Assembly (NCBI GenBank): GCA_021904315.1 | Contig: CM038912.1 | Coordinates: 11,867,061-11,931,060, forward strand | Direction: 5' to 3' | Length of the DNA: 64,000 nucleotides | Source of the DNA: Sphagnum magellanicum | Lineage: Eukaryota > Streptophyta > Sphagnopsida > Sphagnales > Sphagnaceae | In this document: positions 46,975 through 59,154 of the stretch, piece by piece | How positions within the stretch are numbered: position 1 is the stretch's first letter | How the letters are laid out: each line of letters starts with the position of its first letter | Translations under genes and position numbers: made by a program | Notes under the pieces: generated by a model | What the model saw: the letters and a program-made list of their open reading frames with translations, nothing else | Told to the model about the DNA's origin: nothing | The model's database searches: none

Positions 46975-47983
46975 AACCCTGATACAGCCTATTGGTAAGC
47001 TTATATCGTAGGGAGCTACTACAGGTCTGAACGGCCTAAATCGGTACATTACGCCCTAAACTTCACTCCTATTGATTATTGAATATTGTCCCTTATCCTA
47101 TTTGATATTTTTCCTTTTAAATGATTTTCCCTCTTCACCAGCTTCTCAATTCCTATAATCATTACTACTCAATTCCCTATTTAAATCCTTTTTTCTGAAG
47201 GCAAATAAAATGTGATTTTTTAATGATTCCATTTTATTCAACATATTATAGATGGATATACAAATGTGCCACTTTTCACAAAGCATCTAAAAGGCTTATG
47301 ATTTTTAATTTCCTTTTGGCAAAGATTTATTTTAGGTGGTAGGTACCTAGTAGTGTCAATTTTATTACAAAGCCCCATCAATCTTAATGAACAAACCTTT
47401 TGGGGGGCCCTACACCCTATGGAACCTTTAACCATAGTGGTGCCAATGTCCTCTAATATGAGAGAAGAAACTTGGACCTAAGTTTTGTTCCCATGGTTTT
47501 TTTAAAGAAAGTTGGGGGGGGTGGGGGGTGAGGGGGAGGTTCATCTTGGTGGGGGAATGAGTGGTATGGGATATATATTGTTCTAGTTATGTCATTTCTG
47601 GAGCAAGCCAATTTGAATGATGTTTGATTGAGTCAGTTTGGGAACATTGCGTTGTATGTGAGGCAAACCCCGAGTCATGACCTACTCAATAATTTCTATT
47701 AGATTTCCAAAAGTGGCTAAAATCTAAGGTAAAGGTTAGCTATCAACTCCCAAGTCGCCCAAAAATAGTAAATATATTGATTGCACCTCTAAAAATGGAG
47801 TACTTGAGTAAAGCAAATACTCCAGTATTTTTCTTAAAACAGCATTTTTCAAACAATGACATATGTGAGCACCAATATGGCTAAATGTCCAGATGTGTGA
47901 ACTTGAAGTTTTTAAAAATACAATTAGACGACCAAAAAAGTTATTGCATTATTTACAAATAATCATGATATTCTCTGCCCCCG

Positions 47984-47992
<9 letters not shown>
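46975..47992. other. Intergenic DNA
   Basis: No gene is recognisable. Poly-G runs occur near 47,513-47,530. Confidence 0.5.

Positions 47993-48033
<41 letters not shown>
47993..48033. repeat. (CT)20 microsatellite
   Basis: An uninterrupted CT run of about 41 bases preceded by a C-rich stretch. Confidence 0.95.
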
Positions 48034-48035
<2 letters not shown>

Positions 48036-48471
48036 GAAAAGAAACAAAGGAGCAAAAGCGACTGGATGCATCATGCAATGTGAGGCCCAATCATGAATAC
48101 CTTGCCTGCCTGATCCTCACCAAGTTGGTCCCGATTTTACTCAAGAATGATGTCCAGCCAAAAACGTCCCAGACTTGCAGGCCACCCCTTCATGTGAGTA
48201 AATCCAATGAGAGAATTGGAAAACCTTTTTGCAGTTTGTCCTAACCAGTGTTGGCTTGTTCTTTAGTCCTTACTTTTTCAAAGAGAGCCTCTGGTCCCCC
48301 AGGCTCCACCAGTTCCAACTTTTTATTTTAGAAAAATGTTGCAAGAATCCCTGGTTCTGGTTCCAGGATTTTTTTAAAAGATTCGTAAAGCACTCACAGA
48401 AAAATTTTAAAAATCGTAGTCTATGGTGGACGGCACCTTTATTATATCCATGAATTTCCCCTCTTAGAAAT

Positions 48472-48577
48472 TGGGAGGGATATTATGCCTACTCCTCGAG
48501 GGTGGGAGGAAAATTATGTCTACTTTTAGAGTGTAGAACCATCCCATTATTGAGGAGTAGGCATTAAGACCCCTCCC
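48472..48577. repeat. Imperfect inverted repeat
   Basis: ATGCCTACTCCTC (48,485-48,497) pairs exactly with GAGGAGTAGGCAT (48,552-48,564). Outside it, GGGAGGGA pairs with TCCCTCCC. The ~54-nt loop contains a further diverged copy of the arm (GTGGGAGGAAAATTATGTCTAC). It may be a small foldback element. Confidence 0.6.
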
Positions 48578-51500
48578 TCCCATTCATTCGTCCCATGATC
48601 TATGTAGGTTGGTTCATGATAAATTTTGTTCCATGCTTTACAATAGGTGAAGCCTATGGGTGTGGGAAATTCTCACAATGTGGGGCTGGACTTGGCTATT
48701 TCCTCATCCTAGGCCCCCTTATAATCACGGCCATTTTAGTCACATTTTTGTTATTAGAACATCGTTTTAAAAACATTGTTTTTTAGAGTCACTATCACAC
48801 TTGTTAGTAAACAAAATATTTGCAAAGCTTTTCTTTGTAAATGTGACTATAATAGAAATTTTAAAAAATATATATAAAGGTTTTGCAAATTGTAATTCTT
48901 TTTTGGCAATGTTAGTGTTGTTTTGTGTTCAAATTCTGCAAACTAACAACAATGAATCCAGTTGGAAAAAAAAAAAAAAACTTTCTAGTTCAAACAAGCA
49001 AAAAAAATGCAAAGTCGCCAAGAAAATCGAAAATTTTTAATTAAAAAAATCTAGATGACAAGATACACAAACTAATAATTAAAGAGCTCAAACTCAATAT
49101 AAATTGATTATATTAAAACAAACAAAAATCACAACCTTCTTCAAGTCTAATAATGCATAATAAAGCTTATAATAACCCATGTAAAAAATTTAAACAAATT
49201 GGCACATTTATTTTAGCATAAAAGAGTTATTTTGTAAGATTTTTTTTCCCTATAAACACAATCTTATAATGTGACTATACATATTTAAATCACAATTTGT
49301 TAATGTCACAAAAAAAAGGTGGTCACCAAGGGCATGATTATAAAGGGGGTTTACCGTATTAGCACTCTACCAACAATAAAATATGACCACATATATTAAT
49401 TACATGCTTAATTGCCCCCCAAAATAATTTTAACTTAAAGAGAAATGTTTAAAAATTGCTTACTTGAGACACAATTCCAAAAATAAGAACTACATGCCAA
49501 ATGCCCCGCCTCGCCCCCAAATTATTATTCAAAGAAACGTTGTTGTTAATATTGAAAACCCTAAATTTTTTTCTCAAGTGAACAATATGTCTACCCTGAG
49601 TCAAGAAAAAAAAAAAAAAAAAAACTTTAAATTTCTTTTTTTTTCAAAAATGAATATTCATTGGTCCACGTAGCTGGAAACTAGACTAAGAACCGTAACT
49701 GGCCAACACGGGTCCTAACTCTTAACCTGTCTAGTTAACTAAAAGTTACCTCTAGTTCAGATATACTGTAGTTGATGGTCAGAATGGACACTGAAGTGTG
49801 CAACTGAATTATTTATAGGCCACAGGAGCAAAATAATTTCTTTTTGGGGGGAGGGGGGGTTTTAACACATGACCCTTCATAAATTTTCGTCACTTTTATT
49901 TTGCCAGTTCTACTAGGGATGTCAGCCATGGGTGAGAATGCAAACCATCCTTCCGATCGGTTCCGACCCCCATAAAACCAATTAGAAAACCCTACCCAGC
50001 CCCTTTGCCTAGTATACCATAAAATTTAAATTGTGATAGAATTTTAGGGTACAGCTATGAAGAGAAGAAAGGATTAGTTAGAACAAGTGTAGAATAATGT
50101 AATGAATTTTCACAAATATTAATAGACAATTTAATTTGGAAATCTTCACAATTTCAACAAACTTTGCCATTGGAATTTCTCAAAAATTTAAACATTTCAT
50201 TTTTGAATTAATTTATATTGAATCTGACAAGAACACCAGGGGGGTACCATGTGTGATCTTCTTCCCCAATCTTATGGAAACTGCAAGAACCCAAAACCAG
50301 AAAAGACTGGATTATATGGTTCCAAACCTATTCAGTTTTGCACTTGCCAAATCTATGCAACCACCATAAAAGTTTGTTCAAAGTTTGCATGAACTGAATA
50401 TGGGCACACACCACATGAACCTTGCTCCAATCATGAGAAATAGGGAGCTGCTTCTTTAGTTAGTCTTTTGGAAAAGTGTATTCTATCTCACTGAGAACAA
50501 TAGGTTACCAGGAGGTCCTACCCATCATCCCCCACCACCTGACCTTCCAAGTTCCAAAGTTCTTAGCTTATACCTAATAGGAACATGTATATAGGAATCA
50601 CCATGTGCACAGAAGAATGTCCTAATGTCTCTGTGTCAAGGGAATAATGTATGTGATTTCATACCCTAAATCCATTAACCCGGAATAGGTGTTGCTGAAA
50701 CATCATTATTCCAATTTACTAGTATGGCCAATAGAAATGGGTAGCTTACACATTTTGTTTTTGCAAGAGTGATAAATGCAAAATTTAAGAAGACCAAAAG
50801 CACAAACCAAAAGCACAGACACACCAATAGGATACCAAAAGATAGCAAGAGGGAAACACCAAAGGGGGTCAAAATATCAACCTAGGACTTAAAACCATCA
50901 CTAGTTGCATGGAGAATATCCAATGAGGAGATGGGTGGGAAACCCTTAAAGAGGTCTCCCTAGCTACAATGGCTTGCTTAAATAGGGAGGTGTCCTCAAT
51001 TTTGTACAAGATCACCAATACCTTCTACCTATAAAATGAACACAAAACCAACAAAGGAGGTTCTCTGGAACCTTTAGCTAATCAAAACGATAGTAGCAAA
51101 TCAATGAAAGCACAACAATTGTTAGTTTGCTGGTGTAAACATCCAAATATTTCTATGGCAATATGAAAAAATCAAAATTTCAAAGTGCCAATTGTTCTAT
51201 AGCTTTTTCTTTGCCTATGCCATAATTGTTGTCAAGTCCCTCGGAAATGATAGCTTGTTAAATTAAATCCATTCAAGTGAGATTAGAAATGATGACATTA
51301 ACAAAAGTGCAGACTGCATTTAAGATGAGTATGATATTGACTTGCCAATGTGAAGATTGGAAGAAGAGCGACAAGAAAACATGTGTCTACCCAAAAATGA
51401 AACCCAACCTTTCTAGCAATGAAAGCAAAAACATTTCGAATAACATTGTGGATAGCAATGTGTTCCCCATGGGAATGTGGCAAAAAATGTTTTTGCATCG

Positions 51501-54500
51501 ATTTTGTAGGTTGGTCACAAATACATTAGGCCAAACCACAAGTTGTGGAATGGGGAAGCCCAAAAAGCTTGAAAAAGGTTGAAGAATGGATGAAATAGAA
51601 GCAAATTTTCAGAAATTTGACAAAGTTGAACAAGTGATGAAAAATGAAATTGAGATTTTCTCCTTTTCCCACTAAATCCATTCTCTCAACTTTTTCGTGA
51701 TAGAAATTTTTTTAATTTAAACCTTTCCTCATGATGGACAATTGTTTCAAAGGTGCTTTTCTTATTATGTGGAAGGGCAGGTTCAAACTTCAAACCAAAA
51801 ACTTCCCTTACTTGATCTATAACTTCTCATCTAGATGTATACAATTCCATGAAGCATGCCCATCCATCAGATGCACACACACTACTTACATATGTGGATC
51901 ACACATTGAGTGTGTAGTTCCAACCAAAATTTTATGCAGATTCTATGTCAATGGCTAGCTAATGTCTCCCCCATGCTCAGAGCCAACAGACCTCATAAGC
52001 AATTTAGCAACCTTCAATTTTGTGAAGGATTGGAAAATGAAAACAGAGAAAGTAGTGTTGGTCACATCATAGTAGTGTTGCTCTTAAGTACTGGATTCCC
52101 TGGACAGATGTAATGGAAGAATATCCTTTTGCCAGTGGAAAAAAACATCCCCTATAACAGTAGCCAGCTCCTCAGCAGCTTATATCATCTGAAAAGTGCA
52201 TGTATTTATATTATATGCTGTACCTATGACTGATGTTTGGCACAAAAAAATAATTTGCAAAAGGTCTAACCGAAAAGAAAAGAAAATTTTATTGACATTT
52301 GTTGAAATTGTTTGAAAATTGAAAACCATTGGGTTACTATTACAAAATGCACAACACAAGATGTATTTTGCATATTCATTCCTCAACTCTTGAAGTTCTG
52401 GAAAATTAAATTCCAAACTGCCTAGCCTTGTTTTCTAAAATGAATAAATATTTGGCAAAGAAGTGCCAAATAACAGTCATATGTACCTATCTATTGTCAC
52501 CTTGAGTGTCTCAACCCACAATAATAAAATGTCTCATACATTATATTTTGAATGAAATATAAAAGCCCAATTGTGTGAAACTCACTTTGGGCCCATTCGT
52601 ATGTGACAAATACAGTGCCCTCTTGAAGAGGCCCAGTAACAGGAAATGATTGTTTCTCATTGGTGGGCATTAAGGGTTGGCCCAGGTGGTTACATTTAAA
52701 TAATCTCTTACTTTAACTATCCTTATTCATTTTGATGGGTTGGCATGGGGGAATAATTAACATTGGTTGCTGGATATAATAAACACCCATAGAGGCCCAA
52801 ATGGGGGTTGTGGGTGGAGAAGCTTATCACCAGGAAAGTTTGGAACAAGTTAGTTGTCTCATAGAACATCCGTCTTCCTATGATATTCTAATGTAAAGAG
52901 CATTCTGCTCTCAGCAACTCTCCCTGCTATGGATGCATTTTGCACTCAGTCAAAAAATCCCTTGCATCCCACTAGAAAAAAGAATATTTCTGAAACCAAT
53001 TTCAGTTTTGCATCTGTAAACCAACTTTCTACTACATTAAATTTGCTTGCACATTTTTACATAGGGATGACCAACAGCATGTCAAGCGGTGCACTCAGTT
53101 CATGACCCTGCAGAAATATTTCTCACATCCAAGTTTAGTTATTCTCTTTCTTCCAACAGCAACCCTAAAACTAAAACTGGGACTGCAAAGAGGTAGGGGA
53201 TTACTTAGCAAAGAACGTAGAGCCGTCATTATGATTGGCCAATAAGAAACAGGGAGAAGAAGTGAGATCACATTTATTACACTCATCTATGGTAAGGTGT
53301 TAGGGCTTTAGTGTGTGTTTTACCAGCCTCAGCAAACCTGTGCAAAAAAACCATTTTGCTGAGCCAAACCAGCATGTTTTGACTTTTATTCATCCAATTG
53401 AAATGTGCAGGGTAACACACAGAGCACTGGTAGAGTTGCTCTAAGTTAGATTGTTGACTAGCAAAAATGACTCAGTATCCCTTTATTACAAATATCTCAT
53501 GGATCAAGCCCAAGAGCCTAAATGGCTGGGTGGACTCATGGCAACCTCTCATTAGCTTGCAACTGGTTGTTGTTGTCGGTTGGATTCACGAGCAAAAGAC
53601 ATGTATGTGGGCTGTTAAAGCAAGTTAGCAGGCAATCCAAAGGTGATGGTGTCACTGATGACCACAACCATCTTCAAACTTCAAGTGTCATGCCAATGAA
53701 TCCCGGAACCATAGAGCACTTTTGCAATCTGACCACCATTGCAGGGTCCAGGGTAATCAGAGTGAACCAGCAGCCACCGCTGACCATGCAGGGTGGATGG
53801 TGTATGGACCCAAAACCTTTTCTTGGTTGCATGCCTGTCCCATTGCTGACCGCAGTGACTAGCTATGTTCTAACTAGTGTTTGTCAGTTATTGAGAAGAT
53901 GACGGTTAAGAAGAACAGTCCATATGGCATGTGAAGCTCTTTTCTTTTAAAAATTTATTATAAATAAAGGGATCCAATAAAAGATTAATGGCTGGAACCA
54001 TCACAGGGGAGACCAAAAGGGAAGGCCAAAGAAGGCCAAAAGATGAACAGCCTCTAAGAATCAAAAAAAGGGAGAGAGCTAGTCCCCCTAGTGGTAAGAA
54101 GCTATCTCAGCCATGACTTCTCTAATGTCGCTTGAATGCAAATCGTGAGATCTAATAATAATGGGAGATTTAGAACAAACATCACCCGTCAATGCAATCT
54201 TTTTTTTTGTAGCAAAAGTTAAAGCACATTGAAAAGCATTTTTAACACGTTGTTTGAAAAATTGAATGCAAAAAGACAAAAATAAATGACCTCCCCATCA
54301 TCTATCATGAAAAAAATGAACACAATCCTTTAATGAAACAATTCATATTATGTTCAAGTGCGTCATGCACCTCCATAACCATTGAAATAAAGTGATATCT
54401 TTCAAGAAACCCTTTATACTTGTGAATCTTAACAATGACGTTACATTTTGCAGCTGCAATGGTCAACTAATGACAATAAAAGTCATTATTTCCTATATTA

Positions 54501-55192
54501 GGTCAATAACCACCACATCAGCAACATCAGGTAAAAACGAACTATGGAACCAATACATGTATGTGAAAAGGGTATTGCTCCATGCACCTCCTAGATGGGT
54601 GAGGTTTCCAAGATCTGGATTGATAATAATGTATATACTAATGCCATGCACATGTATTAGCACAACACAAGCGAAAACTAGAGTTGGTTGGGTATCAGCT
54701 TTTGAACATACCAGTCTGGTCCTAGTATTGGGTTGCAGACTGATTTTTGGGCGGCCATATAAACCTGAGGTTGGAATCGGTAAAAAGCTGATAAATTCTC
54801 TGGAGTCCTTCCTTTGTCAGGCTATCACTGGTACAAGGCTGGTATTACTTCAGGTCATACAAGCCTGCCATGGCCAGTGCATAGACCAGAGTATGTACCA
54901 TATGCAGGCCTATATATACAAAACTAACACTCATAAATGTTGTGGGGGCAGAATTTTGCTTAGTTTTGAGCACTGCCCTTAGAGGCTATTTTTAGACTGG
55001 GAAGGCCCCTTCACAACTGCCTTTTATAGGTTTGTGCTAATTTCAACAGGTTTTTAGAAAGGGCTCCCCTTTCGGGGGGTTAAGGTTGTAAGATCCCTAC
55101 ACCTTGGGAGATTGTGTTATTTAATGCTAAGTCTTGCTTTTGTCAGGACACTTAGTTCTTGTTCTTCCTCTGTTGCTCACTTGCCATTTGGG
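48578..55192. other. Long intergenic stretch without recognisable genes
   Basis: About 6.6 kb of AT-rich DNA with poly(A) runs (48,966-48,980; 49,606-49,624). The open frames, including 53,522-53,902 plus (126 codons) and 54,392-54,982 plus (196 codons), show no domain, signal or family I recognise. At 54,279-54,088 a minus-strand frame looks protein-like (Lys-rich, AFQCALTFATKKK) and may be mobile-element debris. Confidence 0.45.
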
Positions 55193-55279
55193 ATGATGAG
55201 TCTTGCTGCACTCACTTGCCATTTGGGTGAGGATTCAGGAAGGCTTTCCAATTAAAACGAGCGCAGCAAGACTCATCAT
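55193..55279. other. 17-bp perfect stem hairpin with internal direct repeat
   Basis: ATGATGAGTCTTGCTGC (55,193-55,209) pairs with GCAGCAAGACTCATCAT (55,263-55,279) across a 53-nt loop. The phrase CTCACTTGCCATTTGGG occurs both just before the left arm (about 55,176-55,192) and just inside it (55,211-55,227), so the arm is sandwiched by a direct repeat. Origin unknown. Confidence 0.6.
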
Positions 55280-56099
55280 GGTTTGAGACATCTTAACATG
55301 ACAAACAAAACAAACAAACAACCTTCCTTAATACATGGATGATCCCAGTTTACGTTTCTATTTGTCTATTCCCAAAGCAAAATATAACTTCCAAAGAAAA
55401 GAAGGCAAGAATCTACAGACTTCTTGTGGGCAGGCACCATGCTTGATCAAGGAGTGGGAATTTATTAGTCTTTCGACATGCAGAGTCCAGGGCCCCAGGC
55501 TGGTAAACATATTACAGACCTGCTTTCCCTAATCCTTCAGAAAAAAGAAAAAGCTTTCTCTCCGTGCTGCTGCCATCTTTCTCTGAAAGAATCAGTTGAA
55601 CAAGCCCAAAAGCTTCTTCCCCACTCGCATCTTTTCGTTGAACTAAAGTTTTGGAACAACCCATTTGACAATCCTCTTTCATTTTACTTTTCCTTTCCAC
55701 CAAAAAGGAAAGGAAAAGAAAAGAAAAGAAGACATCAGAATCCTTCCTCCCCACAATCCATACCCGAGTTTTAAAAAAAGAAAAAAGAGAAAGAAGCCAG
55801 AAGAGTGAAAGCTTCATTTCTGGAGGAGAGGGAATAAATCTGGCAACAGAAAAGGAGATCTTAACTAGTTCCAATTTAGAGAGTACTACTGTACTTGCAA
55901 ACTAAGCTTCCATGTCAAAGTAAATTCCTCAAATGCAAAAGCTTTTATTCAAAAAAATTCACAAATAATGCTCCCAGATAACAGGAGAATTAAACTCCAA
56001 ACCTTTGAATGTGCAAACTAATGTCGTCGTACCATTCATTCGAAAGACCCCATGTGGGGTCCAACCACTAGTATACGGTTGGTTGTATAGAAGTCAATT
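55280..56099. other. Intergenic DNA
   Basis: No gene is supported. Overlapping short frames at 55,478-55,874 on both strands arise from purine-rich sequence (GGAAAGGAAAAGAAAAG near 55,706). Confidence 0.45.
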
Positions 56100-56660
56100 T
56101 TTCAGGTTTTCAGTCACTAGAAGTGAGATTTTTTTTTTATTAATAAAAATAATCGTCAAATTCATCATATCCTTGGTTTTCATTATGTAGCCAAAAATAT
56201 TATTAAAGGATGATTAAAGATTTGTACTCTATTTCTGGTTTATACCTACCCAGATTTGGCTATATCTTCCTGGGGATGATTGCCACTTCTTCGACATATT
56301 CCTATGCGTGATTGCTACTTTGGCTAGAAAAAGAAAACAAATCACAAAAAATGTCACTGCTTTAACCAGTGTTTTTTTTTTAACTGGCGAAATTTTGTCG
56401 AAAGGAGAAATTCAATTGAAAATTAAAAATAATGTGATTTTGGAGGTTTTCAGTCCCCAGAAGTGACACAAAAAAAGGGGTAAAAATCGCTGAATTCGCA
56501 TCCCCGGTTTTCATTATGTAGCCAAAAATATAAAAGGATGGTTAAAGATTTGTACTTTATTTCTAGTTTATAATCAGATTTGGCTATATCTTCCTGGGGG
56601 TTGATCGCCACTATTTTAAAAAATTCCTGTGGATGATAGCAACTTTGCCTATAAACGAAA
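56100..56660. mobile_element. Two tandem copies of the AGCCAAAT inverted-repeat family
   Basis: Two related units lie at about 56,103-56,335 and 56,443-56,655. Both contain AGGTTTTCAGTC.CIAGAAGTGA-like starts (CACTAG or CCCCAG at the variable point), GGTTTTCATTATGTAGCCAAAAATAT, GGATG(A/G)TTAAAGATTTGTACT, CAGATTTGGCTATATCTTCCTGGGG and GATTGCCACT or GATCGCCACT. The last phrases match the terminal repeats of the element next to LARP1. Between the units lies TAACTGGCGAAATTTTGTCG. A further fragment (TTTTAGCCAAATTTGGCATATA) is at about 57,162-57,180. Confidence 0.65.
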
Positions 56661-57842
56661 ATTCATTATTAAAATAATTAAAATAATAAATTTAAAAAAA
56701 AAACACACTGTCCACACTGTCCAGTAGTGTTGATTGCATTGTGCAGTTTGGAGAGAATGTGTATGGTTTAAAAGCTTGACAGTCATAAAGAAAGTAAGTT
56801 AGTTGTACAATACACAGTGAGTGAGTAAGTAGAGCATTCTTCTCAATGTTCTTCTTATAAACCTTTGTACCTGACCCCTGTGGAGTTGGATTCTGACCCA
56901 TGATATTCTCTGATTGCCTTATTACCTCACCCATGAGTCACCAGGTTTCATCAGACTGTCACTGCTTTGATTGTGGTCAGTATAAATGAGTCTGGATTGC
57001 ACCCACTGGTCAATCAGATTCACTCCTTGCAAACATAGGATTGCAACACAAGATGTGGAACCAGTATTATTATTATTATTATTACTACTACTATAAGTAG
57101 TTATAGTAGTATTATCAAGTTTGTGATGTAAAAGGAATTTTGAGGTCACCATACGATCATTTTAGCCAAATTTGGCATATATATATATACACAAAAGAAA
57201 AAAACATTTAACCTTGCTTTACAAAAACGCTGGGTGGATGGAGTCTATGAACAGGAGGAGGAGGAGGAGGAGGGCCTTTTATGATGAAACCCTGGCAAGC
57301 TCCAGGTTTTATTGTTTGTTGGGTGGTGGCCAGAGGGATGATTAGTGTAGGATTTTGGTGGTAAAAATCTTGCCTTGAACTTGGAACCAATGTATCAGTG
57401 GCAGCTGGTTAGTAAGCTTTACTTTTAAAGCCACTTTTTTCTGAATATCAAATTCAATGGAATAAAGGGCAGAGAGCCATTACACAATAACAATGAGGTG
57501 ATTGATTATTGTAGTAGTGTGGATCTGTTAAGTCAGCAATGCCAGTGTCCACATAAAATTCGTGTCTCTTAACTCATTCCTATTGTTATAACAGCATCCC
57601 AACTGGCCCACTCCACAACAGGTTTTTGAATGAAGAATACTAAATTATTTTTTTGTCGGTTTGGCTTGGCGCAGGAAAATGGCTTTGGGCCTTCATTTTG
57701 TGCACATAATGATGTGGCTAGGGATAGGAACTATAGGTTTCAATAATTGCTCGGGATTGTCTAGATTCATTGTGGTCTAGTTGGTTTGCTATTAATATTT
57801 TCCCACCTTTTTTTCTGCTTTTTGGAAACAAATGGACGAAAT
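56661..57842. other. Intergenic DNA with simple repeats
   Basis: An (ATT)n/(ACT)n run lies at about 57,066-57,092 with an inverted TAGTAGTTATAGTAG neighbour, a (TA)n run at about 57,177-57,188, and a (GGA)n run at about 57,255-57,273. No gene is recognised. Confidence 0.5.
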
Positions 57843-58104
57843 CCATTGCAAAAAGGGCGTCAAACAAACACAAGTCTTTTTGCAATGGTTTTCCCTAGCC
57901 TTTTGTTTGTTTGATGCCCTTTTTGCAATGGTTTTCCCTAGCCTTTTGTTTGTTTGATGCCCTTTTTGCAATGGTTTTCCCTAGCCTTGTGTTTGTTTGA
58001 CACCCTTTTTGCAATGGTTTTCCGTAGCCTTGTGTTTGTTTGATGCCCTTTTTGCAATGGTTTTTCCTAGCCTTTTGTTTGTTTGACGCCCTTTTTGCAA
58101 AAAG
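57843..58104. repeat. 43-bp minisatellite with one inverted unit
   Basis: Five near-identical 43-bp units start with CTTTTTGCAATGG at 57,876, 57,919, 57,962, 58,005 and 58,048, with a truncated sixth at 58,091. The unit continues TTTTCCCTAGCCTTTTG and TTTGTTTGATGCC. Immediately to the left, CCATTGCAAAAAGGGCGTC...CAAACACAAG (57,843-57,874) is the same unit in reverse orientation, so the array begins with a head-to-head palindrome. The period is not a multiple of three, so the minus-strand frame 58,263-57,895 with repeated Lys/Gln words is not a genuine repeat protein. Confidence 0.9.
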
Positions 58105-59154
58105 ACCCAACACACTATTAAAGAAGTTACATTTCATAGGCATGTGGTATTGTGACGTAAAAGGAAAACCTAAAGAGAAAAATAGAAAAGGTTTGCGGCC
58201 TAATCCGACACTTGATGGGTCACAATGATCATTCATCATCAAGTTTATCATATTTCGCTTCAAATTGCTTTTGTTTTTTTTTATTGTATTATGTTTTCAA
58301 AAGTTTGCATTCATGGAGGAAAGTGAAATGCGAGCACTTGGTCTATGGTTTTAATGGTGAGCTTGCAATCTTATTGTCTTTGATTTCATGGTGGATTAAA
58401 GAGCTATGACACTGATTGGATTGGGAGATTTTGTGGTGACATGAAATGGGTGGAGCTTCAACTATAAGGAGCACAGGTTGACCATCTTCTAATGTCTGGA
58501 GAAAAGCTAAGTACTTGAATCAAGTTAATTTTGGTTTTTAAAGGTTTTGTTATTGTTTTTAGAATGTTGTTTGCATTTTTTATACACTCATGAAAATAAT
58601 GTTTGTGGTGTATATTCTAATTTCTAAATTTTAGTTGCATTGGAAAGTTAAGGTTCTAGTTATTAGGATGGGTTATTGGTGAAGATGATGCAAAACTAAA
58701 GGGGTTCTTTGGCAATCTTGAAATGACATTATTTCAAGAATAACTGTGTTTGAAATGTTTACTTCTAGGAAATAAATATTATGGTGGGATGGGAGTGAGT
58801 ACCTTTGAGTGCTTTAAAATGAGAGTTGCAATTGTTCTTGATCTAGGCATTGGATTGAAATTGGAAATCATATTTGTCAAGCAAAGGTTTAAGTTGAAGT
58901 TCTTTTCTTGTGCAAGCTTTTGGGTTGTTGAAAGCATGTTGGAATGAAGTAATGCCATGATAGGATCTATTGAGGTTCAACAAAAGTGAATTCAAAAAAA
59001 AATCATTCACCTAGGCTTTTAGCATCATAGATTTACTTTTAGAGTATCTATTTATACAATGATTTTAGAATACATACAATCATGTTGTGTAGTTTAACTT
59101 GAGTTCCATTTGTCATTACTTGTTTATGATTCAACCAAGAGGTTTCTGCCAACC
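58105..59154. other. Intergenic DNA
   Basis: No gene is recognised between the minisatellite and the LINE 3' end. Confidence 0.5.

Noticed and set aside
57895..58263. A repeat-containing 122-codon minus-strand frame.
   Set aside because: The underlying unit is 43 bp, not a multiple of three, so the repeated words come from different frames and the open frame is accidental.
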